Part shown: in pieces, positions 39,746 to 51,700 of the stretch | Numbering within the stretch: the first letter of the stretch is position 1 | Layout: the number at the start of each line of letters is the position of its first letter | Source of the DNA: Methanosphaera sp. BMS | GTDB lineage: Archaea; Methanobacteriota; Methanobacteria; Methanobacteriales; Methanobacteriaceae | Length of the DNA: 64,000 nucleotides | Assembly (NCBI RefSeq): GCF_003268005.1 | Contig: NZ_CP014213.1 | Span: forward strand, 1,798,001 to 1,862,000 | Reading direction: 5' to 3' | Program-made: the position numbers and the translations under genes | Notes under the pieces: model-generated | The model's input: only the letters and a program-made list of their open reading frames with translations | What the model was told of the DNA's origin: nothing | Databases searched by the model: none

Positions 39746-42700
39746 CTATTCAAAGTAATTTAATTTATTTAAGTAATCTATTAATCGTTTAAGATAGTTT
39801 TCATCTGGTACAGGCCAGTCAAATCCTAAGGAATGAAGAATTTCAGTGGTCTGATCCAATTTAATATTTTCCTCGAAGTCATCTTCTTCATCAAGCTCAT
39901 CGACTGTAATATCTGCAGTGATTATGCCCCGAATATTTTCGTTCATGTTTTGTTCATAAATTTCCTTAAATTCAGACCCGTCAACCTCCTCAATTCCATT
40001 GCCGTATGTATTCAACACGTCAACTATGTTCCTAATAGGAATGTAGCGGTTATTCATACAATGGAATACTCTGCATTTTTCCGGAGTCTTAGACAGTTCA
40101 AGAATTCCTTTTGCAACACAATCTATCTGGCTCATATCTGTCTGTGAATCGGCCATGACATTATTGATGGCTTTCAGTTTATTAATGGCTTTTAGGTTGT
40201 TCAGGAATGCATTGGTATCATAGTTTTTCTGGAATACTCCATCTGAATAACGACCCATCAGGTTTCCAAGCCTCATAATTTTCACTGAAAGACCCTTGGT
40301 TGCAGCCTCCAGCACCATTCTTTCAGCCAAAAATTTACTGCATATGTATTTATTTTCCATGGACTGTTCATAGTATAATGTCCGTTCATCATATCCAGGA
40401 TTTGGATATTCATCCTCATTTAAGGAGTATGATGAAAGAACACTTATTGTGGATGTCTGTATGTATCTGATATTATTTCTTGTCTGGGCAAATTTGAGTC
40501 CATTAATTACCCCGTCGACATTAACCTTAAATATATAATCATCAGCAGTGTAATGTTTTACAATAGCTGCCGAATTAATTATTGTATCAATCGGTTCCCC
40601 TTCAAGTTTTTTAAAGTCATCAACTTCTGTAATGTCTCCTTCACTTAGAATAATGCGTGAACCAATCAGTCCTGTCAGGTCTTCATCGAAGTAATACTCC
40701 ATTAAATCGATTAAACGTTCTTCACAGGAATCAAATTCACCTTTTCTCAACATACAATAGATTTTTCCATCTTCATTCTTGAGGAATTCATATAGTATAT
40801 GTATTCCTAAAAATCCGGTAACTCCCGTCAAGAGAACGTTACCCAGTTCAAGTTTTTCACCCTCCATGAAGCTTTCTATAGTATTTTCTTCGAGAAGCTC
40901 ATTGATTTGGTCATAGTTGTAGTTTTTGACAATGTCCTCTTCAACGTTCAACTCGACTTCAGAATCTGCTTCACCAGATAATACTTTTGCCAGTGCTCTA
41001 GGAGTCTTTTTCATGAAAATATCATCATATCTTACAGTATATCCCTGTTTAAGCAATTCAATAATTAATTTTGAAGCAATAAGAGATGTTCCCCCGATTT
41101 CAAAGAAATTATCTTCTGCACCAACGCTTTCCACATTCAATATGCTTGAATATATTGCACAGATTTCCTGTTCTAGTTTTGTTTTTGGAGCCACATAATT
41201 CATTTCCAGCCTTGGCTCAGGAAGTTTTTTAGTATCTGTTTTACCGTTAGGAGTTTGTGGCATTTCATCCATCTGTATAAATACTGTTGGAATCATATAA
41301 TTGGTAAGATGGTCTTTTAAGAACTCTTTTAAATCACCAGAGTCAATTGCCTCATCGGCAACATAGTATGCACATAAATGGTCAACGTTGTTAATCTTTC
41401 TAATTACTACAGCCGCCTGTTTTATATTCGGATATTTACCTATGTTAGTTTCGATTTCTCCAATTTCAATTCTTAATCCCCTTAACTTGATTTGATTGTC
41501 AATTCTTCCCTTAATGTCAATTTCACCATTTGGAAGCTTAATGGCATAGTCACCACTTCTATAATATGGAATGCCATTGATAGTCAGGAAGACCTCTTCA
41601 GTTTTTTCAGGCATATTATAATATCCTTTTCCTACACCAGTTCCCCCAATATACAGTTCGCCCATGATACCTTCAGGCAATAATTTGCCGTCAATATCGC
41701 GAACTTCAGTAACATAGTTAGCTAAAGGAGGCCCTACAGTCAGGTCATTTACATCGGTTACTTCCTTGTTATTTGAAGTGATTGTTGTTTCGGTTGGACC
41801 ATAACTGTTATAGACAATTGCATCGCTGTATTTTCTTAAATTCTCATAAACTTTTGCTGAAAACTGTTCTCCTCCAAGGAAAATACATTTCAAGCAGGAT
41901 ATTACGTCACAGAACTCATCCAGCTCAGTATAGGATGCAAGTCTTGAAGGAGTAATCTCCAATACTTCAGGCTTATTCTCATCAATCAACTTGATAAGCT
42001 CCGGAACATTTCTTATTTGAACATCATCAGCCAGTACTAACTTCAATCCATTTGAAAGTGATGTTAGAATATCATCGACAGACACGTCAAAAGAGATTGT
42101 TGTAATACAAAGCAAGCTTTCGTAAGTTGATTTAGGGTTTTGAGCCTGATTACAAATGTTTTTATGTGATATCATCACTCCCTTAGGTTTGCCTGTAGAT
42201 CCTGAAGTGTAAATCATATATGCAAGGTCATCAGGAAGAACATTGACATTAGGATTAGTAACGTTTTGTTCTTCAAGAAGTTCTTCAACGTTAAGCAAAT
42301 TACTTGAAGTTTCATTGCTTATTATGTAATCTGCCTGACTGTTTTCATATATGTAATTGATTCTTTCCTGAGGATATTCCGGATCAATAGGAATATATGC
42401 ACATCCTGCCTTTAGAACTCCCAGTATGGAAGCTATCAAATTACTGTTTCTGTTAAGCATTATAAGAACATTACTTTTTGGCTTAACGCCCCGACGGATT
42501 AATGCGTTTGCTATCCTGTTACTTTTCTCGTTAAGTTGCTGGTAAGTTAGTGTAGCGTCACAGGCAACCAATGCCACATTATTGGCTTTTTTAATGGCCT
42601 GTTTTTCAAAGCGTTTGTGTAGAATTGGAGTGTCAAGTTCTTCAAATACAGGAGTTTCACCTTCTTCCAATTCAATATCCTTAATTCTTAATTTATCCAT

Positions 42701-45700
42701 ATCATTTACAAAGAACTGGAATAAAATGTATTTGACGGAATAGAGGAACTTTTTAATATAATCTTCAGTATAAAGCTGGTCGTTATATTCAATATATAAA
42801 TTGATTATTTCTCCATCATCATAAATGTCAATGTTTATCTTATAATCTGTTGAAACTGTACCGTCAAGGTCAATAGTTTTATATTTGGTACCGTCAAGAT
42901 CCATCTCATTAACTAATGCTTCATGATATGAATAGAAGAATTCCGGTTTTAACTGATAGTCCTGTGAAAGTTTTGTATAAGGATAATTACTGTGAGTCAA
43001 TGCATCTTTCCATGATTTGTCGACTATTTTTATGTAATCTTCAACCATCATCTCACGATTTTCAGCATTTACAATAATAGGCAATGTTTTTACCAGCATT
43101 CCCTGTGTATTGGAATAACTGGAGTTTGCCCTACCGTTAAAGATTGTTGTAATTAATGATTTGTCACTGAATGTGAATTTATTAAGGCCTATGAGTATAG
43201 CCGTCATGAATAAAACGTTTGGACTTATTGAATGATCCTGACAGAAGCTTCTGACAAAACTTGAAGTCAATTCGTCGGAAACAAGTTTTATATTTCCAAT
43301 ATCCGGATTACCATTTATATTTGGAGTTAAAACAGTTGATTCGATTCCTTTGGAGAATTGATTTTTAAAGAATTTTTCGGAAACTTCATTAATGGCTGTT
43401 TTTTCTTCAATTAGGCTGTATGCGTATCCGTCAATTCTTTCAGGTTCTATTTCCTGACCTTCATAGGCTTTGACCACATCTTTAAAGAAATTGTCCAGTG
43501 ATACACCATCGGTAATAATATGGTGGAAATCACTGAATAACACGGTTTGTGATGGTGTCTTGTAGATTTTAAATCTGAATAACTGATTATCATCCAAAGG
43601 AATAGGTTTTATGTCTCTTTTCATTAGTTCCTTGTTGCTGATGGAAGCTATTTCTTCTATTTCTATGTCTTCAATTTCTACATCATCACATCTTTTTTGC
43701 AATATTTCTCCATCATCCCTATTGATAATTCTTGTTTTAAGATATGGATGTGCCTCAATTGTTTTAATAAGCGATTTTTTGAGCTTATAAGAATCAACAG
43801 TGTTGTCAAATCGTATTCCCATAGGCATTGTATATTTGATTTTTTCTGTTTGCATACATTCATAGTAAATTCCCAATTGATTTGGAGTCAATGGGAAATA
43901 TTCCATATCTTTTGCAGTTTCAATGATTTCATCAATATCTATATCTGTTTCAATATGATTGTCAATCTTATCTGCAAGGGATTTGATTGTCGGATTTGTG
44001 AATAATGAAGTAATGTCTATATTTACATTGGTTTCATTGAAAATCATAGAGTTTAGTTTCATCAGTGATAATGAAGTGAATCCAAGTTCATATAAATTGT
44101 CAGTTATTCCGAATCTGCTTGTATCTGCAATGGATGATACAAATTCCACCAATTTTTTCTCGGTTTCATTTTCAGCTTCAACATAATCAAAGTTTAATTT
44201 AGGTTTTGGAAGTCTTTTGACCTCTGTTTTACCATTTGGAGATATTGGCATTTCATCCAATTGCATAAAGACTGTTGGAACCATATATTCTGTCAGTTTA
44301 TTACCCAAATACCTTTTCAGAAGATTCATGTCTATCTCTTCATCAGCCGTGAAGTAAGCACATAAATGTTCAACATCATTGATTTTCTTAATTACAACAA
44401 CAGTCTGTCTGATATGTGGGAATCTGGCTATGCTTGATTCGATTTCTTCAATTTCGATTCTCAATCCTCTTAACTTGATTTGATTGTCAATTCTTCCCTT
44501 AATTACAAGATTACCATTTGGAAGTTCAATTGCATAATCCCCACTTCTATAATAGGGAATGTCATTGATACTTAGGAAGACCTCCTTGGTTTTTTCTTCC
44601 AGATTGTAATATCCTCTGGATACACCATTTCCTCCAATATACAGTTCCCCCATAACTCCGGTAGGCAGTAATTTTCCATCAATATCCCTTACTTCAGTTA
44701 TGCAGTTGTGCAATGCTTTTCCAATAGTAACCTCTTCCCCTTTAAGCATTTTATGAGCATTACTTAAAACGGTTGTTTCGGTCGGACCATAACCGTTATA
44801 TATCTCCAATTCAGGATATTTATGGAGTTTGGAAATCAGATCCTGTGGCACCATTTCCCCACCAATTGCAATATACCTGAGATTAGGAATTTGTTCGGCA
44901 AATTCTTCATGTTCCATATATTGCTTGAATCTTGATGGTACGGTGAACGTAAGGGATTCCGGTTTTTCACGTTTAATTAATTCCGTTAATTCCTCAATGT
45001 TTTTAATTTCAGTGTCATTGGCTAATACCATTTCCAAACCGTAGGTCAATGTCATGAAATCAAGTAAAAATGCATCAAATGATACTGTTGAAATTGCAAG
45101 TGTCCTCGTCATATTTGAGTATGCCTGATAAATTATGCTGTCTTCACTTTGAGAAAATAGGTTAGTAATGTTTTTATGGCTGGTCATTACTCCCTTAGGA
45201 TTTCCGGTGGAACCTGAAGTATAAATCATATATGCCACATCATCAGGACTGATTTCAACACATGGATTATCAATATTTTCCTCTTCAAGCAACTTTTTAA
45301 CGTCAATTGAATTTTCATTGGCTTCATCTGCAATAATATAGTCTGCATTACTGTTTTCAAAAATATATTCAATCCTACCTTTAGGATAATTTATATCCAT
45401 AGGTATGAATGCACAACCCGCTTTCAGTACACCCAGTATTGTCGCAATAAGATTACTGGTTCTTGAAAGCATTACCAGAACATTGCTGTTAGGTTTAATT
45501 CCCCTATTTATAAGGGCATTGGCTATACGATTAGCCTTTTTATTGAGTTGGCCATATGTTAATCTGGCATCGGATGCAATCAAAGCAATATGATCCGGAT
45601 TTTCATCCACCTGCTTTTCAAAGCGTTTGTGGATAAATGGAATTTTCACTTCAGTGAATTCATGCATTTCATCATCATCTTTAAGTCTTACATCACAGAT

Positions 45701-48700
45701 TCTGTATGTGTCAACATCATTTTCAGTTATTTGAGCTAAAATATCTTTCAATGATTTTATGAATGTTTTGATGTAATCTTCACTATATAATTCATCATTA
45801 TATGCCAATTCAATTCCGAACTCATCTCCATTATCATAAATGGATAACATGATTTTGGAATCAACTGCAACCTGTTCGGCACCGGCCAATTCCTCTGGAA
45901 TGTAAGATTTGTTGTTTATTTTCAACTCATCGGATTCTAAAAATTCATGATAAGCATAGAAAAATTCCGGCTTTAACTGATATTTCTCAGCTATTTTAGT
46001 GAATGGATAAACACTGTTTTTTAAGGTGTCCTTCCATCTTTGATCAACGGATTTGATGAAATTTCTGATTGAAGATTGTCTATCTTCATTATTGATTACA
46101 AATGGAATGGTTTTAACAAGGAACCCCTGGGTATTGAAATAATTCGGTGAAGTCCTACCGTTGAATATGGTTGTCATAAGTGTCTTATCGGAGAATGTGA
46201 ACTTATTTAACCCCAATATTGTACTTGAAATAAATAAAGTATTCTTACTCAGTGAATTATCATTACAGAACTCATTAATTAACTGTGAATCCATACTTTC
46301 AGTATAATATTTTATTTCACCGTCTTCAGGATTTCCATTGAGATTTGGTGTTAAAACAGTAGATTCAAATCCTTGAGTTAACTTATCGTCAAAGAATTCT
46401 TTTGCGGACTGATATCTTTGGCTACCTTCCATGTCTTTTTCAAGAATGCTGTAAGTGTAACCGTCTATTATCTCATCTTCAAGGTCCCTGTTTTCATAGA
46501 CATTTGCAATATCCCTGAAAAGATTATTCTGTGAAACTCCATCGGTAATTATATGGTGGAAGTTGGAGAAGAGCACAACTTCATCAGGTGTTTCATATAT
46601 CTTAAATTTAAATAATTGACCGTCCTCTAATGAAATTGGTGCAACATCGTTTTTAATTATCTCTTCATCGCTTATGGATTCAACCTTAACTATTTCAATA
46701 TCGTCAATTTCCGCATCATCACATCGTTTCTGCATCAATTCTCCACCATAAGTTACAATCCTTGTTTTAAGATATGGGTGAGATTCGATTGTTTGGACAA
46801 CCGCATCCTTAAGCTTAGATGCATCTACATCCGCTTCGAATCTTACGGTTGTAGGCATTACATATTTGACTACGTCAGGATTTTGCACACATTCATAATA
46901 AACACCCAACTGATTTTCTGTTAAAGGATAATATTCCCTGTCTTTTGCAGATTCAATAAGTTCGTCAAGACCGAATCCTTTTTTAGTCGAATTGTCCATT
47001 TCAATTGCAAAGTTTCTGATTGTTGGTTCATTAAATAATATGGAGATGTCCAATGTACATCCAAGCTCTTCATAGATTATTGAATTTAATTTCATTAATG
47101 TCAGTGAAGTAAATCCGAGAGCATACAAATCATCTGTTACACCAAATTCTTCAATATTTGTTAGAGATGAAACAATTTCATACAATTTCTCTTCGGTATC
47201 TGTATCAGGCATTACCAATTCCAATTTGAGATGAGGTTCAGGCAACTGCTTTAAGTCCGTTTTACCGTTTGGAGTGTGAGGCATCTTATCTAACTGCATG
47301 AATACAGTTGGAACCATATACCTTGTAAGGCGATCTTTTAAAAACTCTTTCAAGTCATCACTGTCAATTGTCTCATCGGCAACATAATATGCACATAAAT
47401 AGTCATTGTTGTTGATTTCTTTGATAACAACAACCGCCTGTTTTACGGATGGATATCTGCTGATGTTGGATTCTATTTCACCAATTTCTATACGTAGTCC
47501 CCTGAGTTTTATCTGGTTATCTATTCTTCCTTTGATGTCTATTTCACCATTTGGTTTTTTAATAGCATAGTCTCCACTTCTGTAATATGGAATACCATTT
47601 ATTGTCAGGAATACTTCTCTTGTCTTCTCAGGCATATTGTAGTAACCCTTACCTACACCCACTCCACCGATGTATAACTCACCCATTACTCCTTGAGGAA
47701 CTAATTTACCGTCAATATCACGTACATCAGTAACATAATTGTATAACGGATATCCTACAGTAATGTCGTTGACATCCGTTACCTTTTTGTTGTTGGATGT
47801 GATTGTTGTTTCTGTTGGTCCGTAACTGTTGTATACTATTGCATCGGAGTATTCTCTGAAGTTTTCATAAACTTTTGTTGAAAACTGTTCCCCTCCAAGA
47901 AATAAACATTTAAGACATTTAATTGCCTTGCAGAATTCTGATACCTCAAGGTGTGATGCCAGTCTGGATGGAGTGAAATCAGCTATTTCCGGTTGATGTT
48001 CCTTAATCAATTCCGTTAGTTCAGGAATATTTTTAATTTGGGTATCATCAGCAAATATCAGTTTCATTCCATTTGTAAGTGATGTGAAAATATCATCCAT
48101 AGCTACATCAAATGAAATTGTTGTAATACATAAGAGGCTTTCATATTGTGATTTTGGATTTTGTACTTCGTTACATAAGTTTTCGTGTGAAATCATTACA
48201 CCCTTAGGATTTCCGGTGGAACCTGAAGTGTAAATCATGTAAGCCAAATCATCCGGACTAATTTCAACATCAGGATTTGAGGAATCTATTTCTTTGAGCA
48301 ATTCTTTGACATTCAATGAATTATCCTTGTCTTCATCTGAAATGATATAATCTGCTTGACTGTTATCATAGATGTAGTCAATTCTCTCCTGAGGATATTC
48401 AAGATCTATAGGAATATATGTACATCCCGCTTTAAGAATACCCAATATTGACGCGATTAGGTCACTGTTTCTATGAAGCATTACCAGGACATTACTTTTA
48501 GCTTTGATTCCTTTTCTGATTAATGCGTTTGCAATTTTATTTGCTTTTTTGTTTAGTTCATCTGCAGTAAATATTGCATCGCCGGCAACAAGAGCAATTT
48601 TTTCCGGATTTGCTTCCACCTGTTTTTCAAAACGTTTGTGGATAAATGGATTTTCCACAGGGGTAAATTCCGGCAATTCATTTTCATTTTCTAGTTTTAT

Positions 48701-51700
48701 ATCCTTTATCATTATTTCGTTTATGTCACTTTCAATGAATTGATTTATGACTAGATTAAGTGAATCCAGGAATTTTTGTATATACTCTTCACTATACAAT
48801 TGGTCATTATAATCCAGTATGTATCTAATATTGTCTTCATAAATGAAAATATCAAAGTTAATTTTATATGCCGTTGTAGATAGATTATCAGAACTTAAAT
48901 CATACTCTTCATAAACCTTGTCGTTAATTGTTATTTCTTCTGATTTATAGAATTCCTGATATGAGAAGAAAAATTCAGGTTTTAACTGATAAGATTCTGC
49001 AATATGAGTATATGGATATTCACTATGATTTATTGTATTTTTCCATACTTCATCAATGCCATTAATAAAATCTTTAATTGTTATTTTCCTGTTTTCGTTA
49101 TTGAATACTAATGGAAGTGTTTTTACCAGGAATCCTTGAGTATTATAGTAATATGGATTGGATCTTCCATTGAATATGGTTGTTATCAATGTCTTGTCGC
49201 TGAATGTATATTTATTCAATGTCAATGTGAGAGCGGACATAAACAATGCATTTTGACTCAATGAATAATCATTACAGAACTCCCTGATTTTATCCGGACT
49301 GATTTCCTGAACGATAGTTTTCAAACTACCTTCATCAGGGTTACCGTTGAGATTTGGTGTAAGAACTGTTGATTCAATTTCCTGTGAAAGTACTTCATCA
49401 AAGAACTGCTTGGATTTTTCATATCTTTCACCATCTTTAGCATCTTCTTCAATAAGGCTATAGGTATATCCGTCTACAATTTCCTCTGACAACTCTTTAT
49501 CTTCATAGGCGTTTGCTATGTCTGTTAGGATGTTGATTTGTGATACCCCATCAGAAATGATATGATGGATATCACTGAATAATACTGTTTCATCCGGTGT
49601 TTTGTAGATTTTAAATCTGAACAACTGTTGGCTTCCGAAGGTATATGCTTTCACATCATTTCTTATTATCTCGTCATCACTTATTGAATCAACTTCAACT
49701 ATTTCAATTTCATCTATATCGGCATCATCATTTCTTTTTTGTTTTAATGAACCGTCATCTGCAGTTATGATTCTGGTTTTAATGTATGGATGTGCTTCCA
49801 CTGTTTTTATAATTGATTGTCTTAATTTTTCCGCATCCACATCACTGTCAAATCTTAAAACTACAGGCAGGGTATATCTTATTTCATCCGGACTTTGCAT
49901 ACACTCATAGTATACACCTAACTGGTTTTCGGTTAATGGGAAATAGTTGAGGTTATCTGCCAATTTATTAAATTCTTCCAAATCGGATTTTTCATCACCA
50001 TATTCTATTTGTGATGCAATTTTTCTGATTGTTGGATTATTGAATAATAGTGAAATATCCAGGTTAGCTCCTGTTTTTGCATAGATTAATGAGTTGAATT
50101 TCATTAATATCAGTGATGTAAATCCTATTGCGTATAAATCATCGGTTACACCGAATTTTTCAGTGTTTACGAGTTCTGCTGCTATTTCAAAGAGTTTTTC
50201 CTCTGTTTCATTTTCGGATTTGATGTTTTCCAGGTCAAGTTTGGGTTGAGGCAATGCCTTCAGGTCTGTTTTACCGTTTGGTGTTTGTGGCATCACGTCA
50301 AGCTGCATATACGCAGTTGGAATCATATACTTGGTTAACTTGTCTTTCAGGAAGTCTTTCAAACTATCTTTATCAATTTCATCATCTGCAGTATAGTATG
50401 TACAGAGATGGTCGTTGTTGTTGATTTCTTTGATAACAACAACCGCCTGTTTTACGGATGGATATCTGCTGATGTTGGATTCTATTTCACCAATTTCTAT
50501 ACGTAGTCCCCTGAGTTTTATCTGGTTGTCAATTCTTCCCAAGATTTCTATATCCCCGTCCGGTCTTGAGATTGCATAGTCTCCACTACGATAATATGGA
50601 ACATCATTTATAGTTAAGAATACTTCTTCAGTTTTATCAGGCATGTTGTAGTAACCCTTACCTACACCTACTCCACCGATGTATAACTCACCCATTACTC
50701 CGTAAGGCAAGATTTTACCGTCAATATCACGTACATCAGTAACATAATTGTATAACGGATATCCTACAGTAATGTCGTTGACATCCGTTACCATTTTGTT
50801 GTTGGATGTGATTGTTGTTTCTGTTGGTCCGTAACTGTTGTATACTATTGCATCGGAGTATTCTCTGAAGTTTTCATAAACTTTTGTTGAAAACTGTTCC
50901 CCTCCAAGATATAAACATTTAAGACATTTAATTGCCTTGCAGAATTCCGGTAGTTCAAGGTGTGATGCCAGTCTGGATGGGGTGAAATCGGCCATTTCCG
51001 GTTGATGTTTCTTAATCAGTTCCGTTAGTTCAGGAATATTTTTGATTTGACTGTCGTCGGCAAATATCAGTTTCATTCCATTTGTAAGTGACGTGAATAT
51101 ATCATCCATAGCTACATCAAATGAAATTGTTGTAATACATAAGAGGCTTTCATATTGTGATTTTGGATTTTGTACTTCGTTACATAAGTTTTCGTGTGAA
51201 ATCATTACACCCTTAGGATTTCCGGTAGAACCAGATGTGTAAATCATGTAAACCAAATCGTCAGCGTCAACATCAACATCCGGATTTTCTTTGTTGTTTC
51301 CTTCAAGCAAGTCGTTAATGTTTAACGTGTTTTCTTTAGATTCTTCACAGATAATATATTCCGCCTGACTGTTTTCATAAATATAGTTTATCCTTTCTGT
51401 TGGATAATCAGGATCAATCGGAATGAATGCACAGCCTGCTTTCAGAATTCCTAAAATAGCTGCAATCAAATTGCTGTTTCTTGAAAGCATTACCAAAACA
51501 TTGCTTTTAGGTTTGATTCCTTTTTCTATTAATGAATTTGCAATGATGTTTGCCTTTTCATTTAATTGACTGTAAGACAAATTGGCATCACATGCAACAA
51601 GGGCTGTTTCATCCCCATTTTCAATTACATGTCTTTCAAAACGCTTATGGATATATGGAAGCTCCACTTCACTGAAAGTGAATTCCTTTTCATTTATAAG

